Shown here: piece after piece, positions 28,420 to 36,807 of the stretch
How the letters are laid out: the number at the start of each line of letters is the position of its first letter
How positions within the stretch are numbered: position 1 is the first letter of the stretch
From: Piscinibacter gummiphilus
GTDB taxonomy: Bacteria > Pseudomonadota > Gammaproteobacteria > Burkholderiales > Burkholderiaceae_C
Assembly (NCBI RefSeq): GCF_032681285.1
Contig: NZ_CP136336.1
Location: 1,041,001 to 1,105,000, forward strand
DNA length: 64,000 nucleotides
Direction of reading: 5' to 3'
Position numbers and translations under genes: made by a program
Notes under the pieces: model-generated
Told to the model about the DNA's origin: nothing
Seen by the model: the letters and a program-made list of their open reading frames with translations, nothing else
The model's database searches: none

Positions 28420-30353
28420 GGGCGATGCTCCAGCCAGGCCTGAAGCATGAGAACCGTCCACAGGTGCTGCTGCCAGTTGCGCTCTCCGCTCACATGCTCG
28501 TGCCACCGGCGGCGGATGAGGTCGACGTTGAGGACGCCCGCCCCGCGCAACGCTTCCGGCGCCAGCAGCGCTTCGGCCCAGGCGCGCAGCGGCCCCTGGA
28601 GCCAGCCGTCCACCGGCAGCCCGAAGCCCTGCTTGGGCCTGTCGAAGAGGGGGCGCGGCACGTAGCGCTCAAGGACCTGCTTCAGCAGGCCCTTGCCTTC
28701 CGCCAAGGGTGCCTTCTGGCTGAGGCTCAGCCCCCACGCGTACTCCACCACCCGGTGATCGAGAAAGGGCGCACGGCATTCCAGGCTGTAGGCCATGGCA
28801 GCACGATCCACCTTCACGAGCAGGTCGTCGGGCAGGTAGCACAGGGTGTCGGCCAGCATCATCTGTTCTACGAGCGTGGGGGCAGGTGGAAGCTCCTGGC
28901 TGAAGATCGATTCGTTTTCGCGGACGGAGGGCATCACCTGGGTAGGCTCCCACAAGGTGATCAGCCCCCGGTGCAAGGCTGAGGCATCGGGGCTGGCCAG
29001 CACTTCGGCGATTTTGCGCAGCCGGTCGGCGGGGTTGCGCAAGCCGCCTGGGTTGCCGGCCAGCCGCATGGCGCCGTTCAAGAGGCTCAGCGGCATGTGT
29101 CTCAGCAGGGCAGTGGCAGCTCTCCGCGCGGGCATCGGAATCCTGCCGATGCGGGCCTGGCCTTGTGCGACACGTTGGTAGCGGTCATAGCCTGCAAACA
29201 GCTCGTCACCCCCATCGCCCGTGAGCGCCACCGTCACCTGTTGACGGGCAAGTTTCGACACCAGCAGGGTGGGCACTTGTGAAGAGTCGGCAAAGGGCTC
29301 ACAGAAGACTTCGGGTAGTCGAGGCACGAGATCGAGTGCATCTTGCGCCGTGACATACAACTCGGTGTGCTGTGTGCCCAGGTGCGCTGCGACACGCCGC
29401 GCATGGGGCGCTTCGTCGGTGGCCGCGCCGGCAAAGCCGATGGAAAAGGTGCGCACAGGCTGTGTCGCCTGTGCCTGCATGAGGCTCACGATCAGTGACG
29501 AGTCGATGCCGCCCGACAGCAGTGCGCCGAGCGGCACGTCGGCCACCATCTGGCCTTTGACAGCCGTTCGCATCACGGCGTCAAGGCCGTCGGCCGCCTC
29601 CCGCATGCTGAGCGTCGCCGCGTGGCCAGCGCGCACTTGCACGATGCGGCCCAAGTCCCAGTAGGGCTCGGGCTGCGGCAATTGCGCCTGCGAAAGGCTT
29701 GCCTGCGAAACCGTGATCAGCGTGCCCGGGGGCAGGCGCAGGATGCCGTCATACACCGATTGGGGCCCGGGGATGTAGCCCAGCCGCATGTAAGCCGCCA
29801 GTGCTCCGCGATGAAGCGGGAGGGGGCTGGGTGCCACGGCGCGCAGGGCCTTCAGTTCAGACGCGAAACACAGCGCCCCGGCGATGTAGCCGAAGTACAG
29901 GGGCTTCTCGCCCAGCCGGTCGCGCGCAAAGCTCAGGCTCTGCTCGGCGCGGTCGTAGAGCGCCAACGCAAACATGCCGGCACAGGCTTCGATGGCCGCG
30001 CGCAACCCCCAGGCCGAGATGGCCGCGAGCAGCGTCTCGGTGTCGGAATGCCCGCGCCACGACGGCGCCACGCCTTCCGCAGCCAGTCGTGAACGCAACT
30101 CCAGGTGGTTGTAGATCTCGCCGTTGAATGCCACGGTGTAGCGGCCATCGGCGGAGTGCATGGGCTGTGCGCCGGCGGGCGAGAGGTCCACGATGGCGAG
30201 CCGGTAGTGCTGCAGACCGACGCGGCCGTCTGGGCTCGACCAGGTGTCGAAGCGGTCAGGCCCGCGGTGCGTGAGCAGGCCACCCTGCGCGAGCCGGTGG
30301 GCTGGATGGGTTTCGGTGGGCCGAGGGAGGGCGAAGCCGGTGATGCCGCACAT
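28416..30353 (-). CDS. asnB: Asparagine synthase-like glutamine amidotransferase
   Basis: A 645-residue AsnB-type protein. Cys2 of MCGITGFALPRP is the glutaminase nucleophile, and RGPDRFDTW plus FNGEIYNHLELR complete the class II amidotransferase domain (about residues 1-210). The synthase half has LLSGGIDSSLIVSLM (PP-loop) and ALTGDGGDELFAGYDRYQR. In polysaccharide loci such proteins can amidate uronic acids rather than aspartate, as proposed for WbpS. That role fits the UDP-glucuronate epimerase-like gene in this arm but is inferred. Plain asparagine synthesis is the alternative. Confidence 0.9.
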   Translation of the reverse strand: MCGITGFALPRPTETHPAHRLAQGGLLTHRGPDRFDTWSSPDGRVGLQHYRLAIVDLSPAGAQPMHSADGRYTVAFNGEIYNHLELRSRLAAEGVAPSWRGHSDTETLLAAISAWGLRAAIEACAGMFALALYDRAEQSLSFARDRLGEKPLYFGYIAGALCFASELKALRAVAPSPLPLHRGALAAYMRLGYIPGPQSVYDGILRLPPGTLITVSQASLSQAQLPQPEPYWDLGRIVQVRAGHAATLSMREAADGLDAVMRTAVKGQMVADVPLGALLSGGIDSSLIVSLMQAQATQPVRTFSIGFAGAATDEAPHARRVAAHLGTQHTELYVTAQDALDLVPRLPEVFCEPFADSSQVPTLLVSKLARQQVTVALTGDGGDELFAGYDRYQRVAQGQARIGRIPMPARRAATALLRHMPLSLLNGAMRLAGNPGGLRNPADRLRKIAEVLASPDASALHRGLITLWEPTQVMPSVRENESIFSQELPPAPTLVEQMMLADTLCYLPDDLLVKVDRAAMAYSLECRAPFLDHRVVEYAWGLSLSQKAPLAEGKGLLKQVLERYVPRPLFDRPKQGFGLPVDGWLQGPLRAWAEALLAPEALRGAGVLNVDLIRRRWHEHVSGERNWQQHLWTVLMLQAWLEHRP

Positions 30354-30373
30354 GACGCGTCAGAGGATGGGAG

Positions 30374-31174
30374 TCAACGGGAGGCGCCGGTTCTCTGCGG
30401 TGACGAACGCAGTAATGCTTTCGCGGTAGTGATCACCGCCGCCAGCGCCCACTTGGCACCAGCACCCGCCACGAAGTTGCGGTACTGCGAAGCGGCCATC
30501 GAGGCGTAAGCCCATCGCGCCTTGCGCGCGGTGCCGACGCCGATCACTCGGTATCGAAGGCACACATGGGGCAGGTTGGCGAAGACGACACGCGGGTCGA
30601 CCGCCAGCCGGGCCCAGAGGTCATAGTCCTGCGCATAGATGCCGCCCAGGTAGCCGCCGACTGCCAGCACTGCGTCGCGCCTGAACATCACGCTTGGATG
30701 GCAGAGGGGGTTGCCGCGCAGCAATGCTTTGCGAATGTCTGCATCATCTGTGGGTAGGCTGACGGTCGCGAGGGGATTCCCGGCTGCGTCGATGCGCTCG
30801 TAGTGGCTGCCCAGCACCACGACGTCCGCGTGTGACTGCATGAATTCGACCTGACGCGCCAAGCGGTCGGGTGTGGCGATGTCGTCGCCGTCCATTCGCG
30901 CCACCAGCGGGGCGCGGGCATGGTGCAGCCCGAGGGCGAGGCTGAAGGTGAGGTGTCTAACGTCGGTGGTGTAGACGCGCAGCCGCTCTTCTTGACCGTG
31001 CCAGTTTCGGATGGTGTCAGCGACTGCGCTGGCGTCTTTGCCGTTGGCGACAACCACGCACTCGAAGTCAGCATGGGTTTGGGCAAAGCATGAAGCGAGG
31101 GCCTCGCGTAGCTGCTCATCGGCGACGTGTGTGCAGAGGAGCCAGCTCACTGCCGGGGTGGGGCGCCCGATCAT
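30374..31174 (-). CDS. Glycosyltransferase family 2
   Basis: A 266-residue GT-A enzyme. Motifs: VSWLLCTHVADEQLREAL at the start, ECVVVANGKDASAV, LVARMDGDDIATPDRL with the metal-binding DGDD, CHPSVMFRRDAVLAVGGY, and AQDYDLWARL at the acceptor side. The ATG at 31174 overlaps the fucosyltransferase stop (ATGA); an in-frame ATG at 31189 adds five residues and is less likely. It probably adds one sugar of the repeat unit; donor unknown. Confidence 0.87.
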   Translation of the reverse strand: MIGRPTPAVSWLLCTHVADEQLREALASCFAQTHADFECVVVANGKDASAVADTIRNWHGQEERLRVYTTDVRHLTFSLALGLHHARAPLVARMDGDDIATPDRLARQVEFMQSHADVVVLGSHYERIDAAGNPLATVSLPTDDADIRKALLRGNPLCHPSVMFRRDAVLAVGGYLGGIYAQDYDLWARLAVDPRVVFANLPHVCLRYRVIGVGTARKARWAYASMAASQYRNFVAGAGAKWALAAVITTAKALLRSSPQRTGASR

Positions 31175-32055
31175 GGCTGAACAATCCAATGGGCCGGGAA
31201 TCGATCGCGATGGTCATGCTCGGGCTGCCCGGCGAACCATCGGGCGGGTGCGATGACCAGATGACCGGCCTCGCCTTGGTGCTGATCCGCGAGCCATGCA
31301 CCCCACCAGCTGAATGAGCTGTTCGCGATGATGTGGTGTTTGCACTTCGCCATGAGGACCAAGTCTTGCCACGCGTCGAGCCCAGTGTTGTGGTCAACGA
31401 AAACAGTCTCGGCGTGGTGCAGTGGCAGGTTCGCTCGGCACCACGCGATATCGTCCGAAAAAACAAAGTAGCGCGCATTGCCAACCTGCTTGTTGACCCG
31501 ATCCAGCGCGGAGGCATAGAACTCGCGGTCGAGTGTGCCGTGCAGATTGGCCGCGGCAGGCAGCGTGACGTAGTCGCCACGCCTCACGTGTACGGACACG
31601 CTCATCCCTTGGGCTGCAGATCTGGCAACTTGTTCGCTCGCCGCCGACAACGGTCGCATAGGGGTCAGTTCATCAGCGATGGTCTGCGCCATGTGAGAAA
31701 AGTAGCGGTGGCTTTGCCAGTAGCCAACGAGATAGGTCTGATCTGGCAGGCTCGCCACGCTCGCGTGGTACCCCGGCCCGCGCTCCACGAACGTTCGCCA
31801 GGGGCTCACCCAATGAGACGCGGGTGCCACCCTCGGCAACCACGACAAGCGTTTCCGTTCGAGGCTGCTCGCCAGCCTGCCTTGGTGCCGAAAGTGATCG
31901 AGCTCGAACGTGCGCGGCGTAACCTTGCGAGCAGCCCCATCAAGCCTATTGGAGTCCAGTAACAAGGCGCAGCCATGACGAAATGCAAGTGCGCGGCCTG
32001 TCGCGTATTGGAAGAGCTGGTTGCCAAGGCCCCCGTCGAGTCTCACGCAAATCAT
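31171..32055 (-). CDS. GT11 family alpha-1,2-fucosyltransferase-like protein
   Basis: A 294-residue protein with the GT11 signatures: LDGGLGNQLFQYATGRALA at the N-terminus, SVHVRRGDYVTLP (the HXRRXD donor-binding motif) and IIANSSFSWWGAWLA. Family members transfer L-fucose from GDP-fucose in an alpha-1,2 linkage. No GDP-fucose genes (manC, gmd, fcl) are present in this window, so the donor must be made elsewhere or differ. It overlaps the next gene by 4 bases and follows a methyltransferase gene. Confidence 0.9.
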   Translation of the reverse strand: MICVRLDGGLGNQLFQYATGRALAFRHGCALLLDSNRLDGAARKVTPRTFELDHFRHQGRLASSLERKRLSWLPRVAPASHWVSPWRTFVERGPGYHASVASLPDQTYLVGYWQSHRYFSHMAQTIADELTPMRPLSAASEQVARSAAQGMSVSVHVRRGDYVTLPAAANLHGTLDREFYASALDRVNKQVGNARYFVFSDDIAWCRANLPLHHAETVFVDHNTGLDAWQDLVLMAKCKHHIIANSSFSWWGAWLADQHQGEAGHLVIAPARWFAGQPEHDHRDRFPAHWIVQP

Positions 32056-32071
32056 GCCGTGGGCGCTTGCT

Positions 32072-32782
32072 CTAGGCCTTGCGTGCGACGACCTGCCACC
32101 CGAAGGTCAGCAGCTCGGAGCTTCCACGGTCGGTGCTCTTCATGAGCCGCATGACCCCAAGCATCGGTACCGCCGCCAGCAGCGCGACCCAGCCCAACGC
32201 CTTGCTCGAATAGGTTCGCCCAATCCAGGGGAGGCGCCAGACCTCCTGCGCAAGATAGTCCATCCAGCCGCCGTTGGGCGTCGCCTGAATGGACGTGAAC
32301 CCCAGGTCGGCCAAGTGCTTCTCAAACCAGTATCGCGACAGGCCTGATGCGTAGTGATACGGCGCAAAGTGCGTGAGGCTGCAAAAGGGCGCCGTGAGAA
32401 CCACCGTTCCGCCAGGCCGCACAAGCCTGGCCAGCTCACGCAGCGCGGCCAACGGATCTGGAACGTGTTCAAGTACCTCGGTACACAGGACCACATCGAA
32501 AGTGGAATCCGGTGACGGGATAGCCGTGATGTCCGAAATGATGTCAATGCGGGCGGTGTCCCATTTACCGGTCTGCAGCGCCACACCGTCACCCGTGCCT
32601 TCGTATTGGCAAAAGTCCTGGGACACGTAGACGAGATGCTCGCAAAAGGCCCTGTTGCGCTGCTCACCCGCTCCAGCATCCAGCACACGGGAGCCAGGCG
32701 GCAGCGTGGCGAGGTGGCTGCGCAACCACTCGAGTCGTTGCGCCTCGTTGCTTCTCCCAAACTTCAAAAAGCCAAATCTCAT
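32072..32782 (-). CDS. Class I SAM-dependent methyltransferase
   Basis: A 236-residue methyltransferase with motif I PGSRVLDAGAGEQRNRAF near residues 29-46, FDVVLCTEVLEHVPDPLAAL, and LVRPGGTVVLTAPFCSLTHF. A hydrophobic stretch near the C-terminus (ALGWVALLAAVPMLGV) may associate it with the membrane, so a lipid-linked substrate is possible. It starts inside the polymerase stop codon (ATGA). The target, probably a sugar of the repeat unit, cannot be read from the sequence. Confidence 0.83.
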   Translation of the reverse strand: MRFGFLKFGRSNEAQRLEWLRSHLATLPPGSRVLDAGAGEQRNRAFCEHLVYVSQDFCQYEGTGDGVALQTGKWDTARIDIISDITAIPSPDSTFDVVLCTEVLEHVPDPLAALRELARLVRPGGTVVLTAPFCSLTHFAPYHYASGLSRYWFEKHLADLGFTSIQATPNGGWMDYLAQEVWRLPWIGRTYSSKALGWVALLAAVPMLGVMRLMKSTDRGSSELLTFGWQVVARKA

Positions 32783-34071
32783 AGTTGTTGATTCAAACGA
32801 TGTTTGTACGCCGACTCACGAACTGGCGAGCCGCGGGATGGTGTTGCGGCGGTTCGAATTCTGATACGACCGAATAGAAGTACGAGGCTGGCAACAGTGA
32901 AGACGAAAAAGGTGGGAGGCAGAGTGGTAAGGCGCGAAAAGTTACCAGCGACCCAGACCTCAATTCCCGGGAAGACAAAGCTGGCAACGATCAGGTAGCT
33001 CAGGAGGGAATACCCAGCTTGCACCGCCAATCGGAGCAAGGTTGTTCCCACACCGAACAACACGCCGGCAATGACGGAGGCAACCGGAAGAAGAACCCAG
33101 CCGAACGCGTGAAGCAGCGAGGGCAAGTGGGACCCCGTCATTGCCGCCGTCTCGTACTCCAGCAGTAGTTGCGCAGGCATGACGATTTCCATCATGGCTC
33201 GGAGCGTGTCCACTCCGCTTGCACCGAACAGGAAACGAAGGCCAGCGAAGATGGGCTGGATGGCAGGCGCTTCGAGGTAGAAGTAGTACCAGAGTTGACC
33301 CTGCATTGCAGCGCGTGCTGCGAGCATCAGGAGCGGGTCCTCATCCCGCAGCGCGTATTGGAGAAGCGTTAGCGAAGTCACGACGAAACCAGCCACGACC
33401 AGTGGCCATTTCGTCCGCTTCCAGTCGACGGCCGCCCGGTGCAACCACGGCAGCGCCGCGCAAAACAGAATGAAGAGCAGATAGCCCATCTTTTCGCCAG
33501 CCAGTATCCACATGCACCCCGGTAGCAAGGTGGCGAAGGTGGCAGCAGGCCCGGCCCACTCCTTGGCCAGATACTTCTGACGCGCCAAGCTAGACAAAGG
33601 CAACGCGCATATGGATAGAGAGACGAACGAAAACTTTTGGACTGAATTCAGCGTGGCCAAGTACTCCGACACAGGCGTCCCACTCAAAAGCGGTGGTGCG
33701 GGCATCAGGGACGCCGCCGCGATCAACAGAGTGACTACGAGAAGTCCGCTCAGTAGTTGCTGTTCGATTTTTTCTGTGGAAGGTTTGCGGTGGCGCCGGG
33801 ACGTCAGGCACACAAGTCGCAGCTTTCTGTAGGTGTGTGCCGCTGAAAAAAGAAACAGCGCCAGGAACAGATTGAAGACTGGGGCCGCCTGGTTCGCCTC
33901 TGCAGTCGTTCCCAACTCCACCAACTCCGCGTTCGCAAGAGACGAGATCAATACGCTCGCAGAGATCGCAAGCCAATTGATGATGAAGTACGCCGACAGG
34001 ACCGAGAACTCGGTGTGCCGTCTTGCCAAAAGAAGCAAGGGAATCAGGCTGAACAAAAAATACAGCACCAT
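32779..34071 (-). CDS. Wzy-like O-antigen/capsule polymerase
   Basis: A 430-residue integral membrane protein with roughly 10-12 hydrophobic segments from MVLYFLFSLIPLLLLARR onward and a large loop in the second half (about residues 245-300), the layout of Wzy polymerases that join flipped repeat units in the periplasm. Wzy proteins share little sequence, so the call rests on topology and locus. The region is visibly richer in A and T than its neighbours, as is common for wzy genes. It is the only polymerase candidate in the window. Confidence 0.72.
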   Translation of the reverse strand: MVLYFLFSLIPLLLLARRHTEFSVLSAYFIINWLAISASVLISSLANAELVELGTTAEANQAAPVFNLFLALFLFSAAHTYRKLRLVCLTSRRHRKPSTEKIEQQLLSGLLVVTLLIAAASLMPAPPLLSGTPVSEYLATLNSVQKFSFVSLSICALPLSSLARQKYLAKEWAGPAATFATLLPGCMWILAGEKMGYLLFILFCAALPWLHRAAVDWKRTKWPLVVAGFVVTSLTLLQYALRDEDPLLMLAARAAMQGQLWYYFYLEAPAIQPIFAGLRFLFGASGVDTLRAMMEIVMPAQLLLEYETAAMTGSHLPSLLHAFGWVLLPVASVIAGVLFGVGTTLLRLAVQAGYSLLSYLIVASFVFPGIEVWVAGNFSRLTTLPPTFFVFTVASLVLLFGRIRIRTAATPSRGSPVRESAYKHRLNQQL

Positions 34072-34121
34072 GAGAACGATTCCTTGAGCCTCTCTTGATT
34101 GGAGTCAACCGGGCAAGCGCC

Positions 34122-34907
34122 CTAGACCGTGGTCGATGCCGGCTTCTCGCACAGATACAGCCCGAGCGAATGTTGGGGGCCATGCGCGAGCGCCGCATGG
34201 TCCATCGAAACGACTTCGAACGCCTTTGTGGAGGAGTTGAACAGTCTGCATTGAACCATCCGTAGCCCTGCGCCTTCTATCGCCGCTTTCACGGTGTTCG
34301 GCCGCAGTGCCCGATGTGCGTTGAAGAAGACTTCGTCTTCGCCGACCGGACACGAAAGATAGAGCGTTCCGCCTGGGCGGAGCAGCCTGGCCAGGTTGGC
34401 GATTCCCAGCATGGAGCCTTGCGCGTTGAGTGGGTCACCGTAGCGCCCAAGCCCAAAATGCTCCACCGCATGCAGACATGAGAGCGAATCCGTGATCTCG
34501 CGCCCCAGGCTGTTCTCGCTCATCATGTCTGCTTGCCGGAACACGACACCTGGGATTGTCGATTCAAGTGGCCGGACGTCGAAGACTTCGATTTCTCGAA
34601 AGCTCGCGACATGGGCGACAAACCCGTCGAGACGCGAACCGACATCGATATGGCGAACAGGCGCCGCGTCGTGAATCATCCGCGCCACCACCAGGTCCTG
34701 CCAGAAGTATTCAGTTCCCACTGCCCCAGCCTGCTGCCACCAATCATGGAGACAGGGTTGAAACCTGAGCTTGAGGGCATTCGTGCGCCTGAACCTCATC
34801 AGATCGCGTATGTAGAGCGCCATGCCCCAAGGAGCACGTAGCAAGGTCCTCAGGTCGATGCCGAGTTGCTGACTCAGGAACCAGTTCGCTTTGGCCAGGG
34901 TTCGCAT
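34122..34907 (-). CDS. DUF268 protein of polysaccharide loci
   Basis: A 261-residue protein that I recognise as DUF268, found in bacterial polysaccharide loci and in nematodes. Features are HDAAPVRHIDVGSRLDGFVA (about residues 78-97), FDVRPLESTIPGVVF, DSLSCLHAVEHFGLGRYGDP and LARLLRPGGTLYLSCPVGED. The layout of DVGSR, an acidic strand, HAVEH and RPGG follows a class I methyltransferase fold, with DVGSRLDG in place of a classic motif I. It probably binds a SAM-like ligand, but no activity is established. Confidence 0.75.
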   Translation of the reverse strand: MRTLAKANWFLSQQLGIDLRTLLRAPWGMALYIRDLMRFRRTNALKLRFQPCLHDWWQQAGAVGTEYFWQDLVVARMIHDAAPVRHIDVGSRLDGFVAHVASFREIEVFDVRPLESTIPGVVFRQADMMSENSLGREITDSLSCLHAVEHFGLGRYGDPLNAQGSMLGIANLARLLRPGGTLYLSCPVGEDEVFFNAHRALRPNTVKAAIEGAGLRMVQCRLFNSSTKAFEVVSMDHAALAHGPQHSLGLYLCEKPASTTV

Positions 34908-34934
34908 GTTCTGTCTTTTCCGAAGCGCGGTGCT

Positions 34935-36155
34935 TCAGTTGTTCAAGCCGTGCACTCGCGCTCTTCCGTCGGTTCGTATCGCATGATCGATCGCCTTCAG
35001 GAATACTTCACCGCAAGCCTTGCGTCGCTCGCGGCCTTGAATGATCAAGTCGCTGCGAGAGATCGTCGGGGGGGCGCTCCTGAGTGCGTCGCGCATCTGC
35101 TCAGCCAACGATGCGTCGTCTCCGACCTTGAAGAAGCGCACCGTGGGCTCATGGAGCTCCAGGTTGACGGCCAGATCCGAAACCAGTGACCGCACTCCCA
35201 TGCCCACGGCGTCGAAGACCGCACCGCCACCCGGGCCCCCCTCGCTAAGGGTGGGCTGTATGACCGCTATACAGGAACTCATCAGGCCCAGCTGATCCGC
35301 TTTTGGAATGACGCCAAGGATGCGGAGCTTGTCTTGAATGTGCAGCGATTCGGCGAGTTGCTTCATGCGGCCGAAGTGCTCGGGGTCGCGCGGGTCGCTC
35401 GGCTCTCCGGTGCAGACGAGCATGAGGTTGGGGTGCTCTTGGGCGATCGAGGCGAATGCCCGGAATGCAGTGGCGTGGTCCTTGTGCACCCAAAACTGAT
35501 TGCACACCATGAAGAACGGCTCCGAGATGCCAAACTTCCCTTTCACGTCTCGGCCATCGCTGGGGTTGATGCGTGGCACATCGGCGCTGAAAGGAAGAGA
35601 GAAGACCTTGGATCTATGGCCGGGGTAGAACTGTCCAGCCTCTCCCTCAACGGTTTTGGAATTCACGATGACGGCAGGGGCTACATCCAGTATGTTCGCG
35701 AAGTGTTGATCGCGAAAGGCTCTTTCCTGACTGGTGAAGAAGTGCGGCAAGTGCTTGTGTTGGAAGTCACCGACATACGCGATCCATGGCGTGCCGACAG
35801 ACGCAGGTAGCTCGTAGGTCGAGGGCAGCAACACGTCGATCTCGTACTGACGGCAATAGCGCTTCAATGATGGAATGCCGCGATCGATGACTGCACGTTT
35901 GACCCGGGGTGCCAGTTCATTGCAGGCCGACAGGACGGCCGAAGGACTTGGATAGTTTGGGCCGCGCCTCAGGGCCATCGCCCTCAGGCGACGAGCCAGC
36001 AGCCGGGCCGCGACCCTAGGCCCACGCACAGGCAACAGGAGGTGGATTTCCACATTGTCGTCAGACGCAGCCACCAGGCTGTCGATCGTCATCCGCAAGA
36101 AATCGAAGCCACCCGTCCACTCGACGAAGTAGTGGCCCATCACGCCAATCTTCAT
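34935..36155 (-). CDS. Glycosyltransferase, GT4-like
   Basis: A 406-residue GT-B enzyme beginning MKIGVMGHYFVEWTGGFDFL. It has WIAYVGDFQHKHLPHFFTSQ (a segment common in this GT4 subgroup), VNSKTVEGEAGQFYPG, FFMVCNQFWVHKDHATAFRA and PTLSEGGPGGGAVFDAVGMG in the donor domain. The start at 36155 overlaps the acetyltransferase stop. The order acetyltransferase-glycosyltransferase suggests it could add the N-acylated amino sugar made by the two upstream genes, which is inference. Confidence 0.85.
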   Translation of the reverse strand: MKIGVMGHYFVEWTGGFDFLRMTIDSLVAASDDNVEIHLLLPVRGPRVAARLLARRLRAMALRRGPNYPSPSAVLSACNELAPRVKRAVIDRGIPSLKRYCRQYEIDVLLPSTYELPASVGTPWIAYVGDFQHKHLPHFFTSQERAFRDQHFANILDVAPAVIVNSKTVEGEAGQFYPGHRSKVFSLPFSADVPRINPSDGRDVKGKFGISEPFFMVCNQFWVHKDHATAFRAFASIAQEHPNLMLVCTGEPSDPRDPEHFGRMKQLAESLHIQDKLRILGVIPKADQLGLMSSCIAVIQPTLSEGGPGGGAVFDAVGMGVRSLVSDLAVNLELHEPTVRFFKVGDDASLAEQMRDALRSAPPTISRSDLIIQGRERRKACGEVFLKAIDHAIRTDGRARVHGLNN

Positions 36156-36802
36156 GTTGCGTTGAGTGGCTTCGCCGGGATGCCGACCAGTGTCAGATTC
36201 TCCCTGTCGACATCTTTCACAACGACGGCGCCAGCACCGATCGTCGAGCCATTCGCAATCGAGATGCCTTCCAGTACCTGTGATCCGGTACCAAACAGGC
36301 ATCGGTCGCCGATGCTCACCCCGCCGGACACATTGGTCCCGGGGTTGATGACGTTGAATGAACCAATTGTCGTGTCGTGGCCCACCGTCGAGTTGAGGTT
36401 GAACACGTTCAGATCGCCGACCTTGATGTCGCAGGTGAACACTGCGCCCCTCGTCACGATGTTGCCCACGCCGAGCAGCACGTGGTCCGCGTTGATCGGG
36501 TTTGCTGGATGGATGAGGTTGGGAAAGCGCAGCGATGGCAGAGGCATCAGGCTCGAGCCTAACTTGGCGCGCAGGCGAGGGCTTCCGATGCCCACGGCGA
36601 CGTCGGCCGGGGTGGAGAGGTCCTTCAGAATGTCATCGGTGCCGACCACTGAGCCGAAGGGCATCGGCTTGCCCACTTCCGCCGGGGTCTCGCTCAGATA
36701 TGCGAGGGCATCCCAGTGCGCAAAGGCGAGGTTGATCTCATGGGCGAGCTGCGCCACTTCCTTTGCGAAGCCGCCGGTCCCGATGATGTAAAGCGTGCGC
36801 AT
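36152..36802 (-). CDS. PglD/NeuD-type sugar N-acetyltransferase
   Basis: A 216-residue protein with an N-terminal nucleotide-sugar Rossmann domain (LYIIGTGGFAKEVAQLAHEI) and a C-terminal left-handed beta-helix. The helix includes GVGNIVTRGAVFTCDIKVGD, NLNSTVGHDTTIGSFNVINP (His near residue 137 is the likely base) and GAGAVVVKDVDREN. PglD and PerB-like enzymes with this layout acetylate the 4-amino group of UDP- or GDP-4-amino-6-deoxy sugars. The aminotransferase gene 5 bases upstream supplies the substrate. It overlaps the glycosyltransferase gene by 4 bases. Confidence 0.88.
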   Translation of the reverse strand: MRTLYIIGTGGFAKEVAQLAHEINLAFAHWDALAYLSETPAEVGKPMPFGSVVGTDDILKDLSTPADVAVGIGSPRLRAKLGSSLMPLPSLRFPNLIHPANPINADHVLLGVGNIVTRGAVFTCDIKVGDLNVFNLNSTVGHDTTIGSFNVINPGTNVSGGVSIGDRCLFGTGSQVLEGISIANGSTIGAGAVVVKDVDRENLTLVGIPAKPLNAT

Positions 36803-36807
36803 CTCGC

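Noticed and set aside
28416..30353. asnB as part of an exosortase (XrtA/PEP-CTERM) exopolysaccharide system
   Set aside because: AsnB-like genes occur in such loci, but no exosortase, PEP-CTERM protein, PrsK/PrsR or related gene was found in the window.
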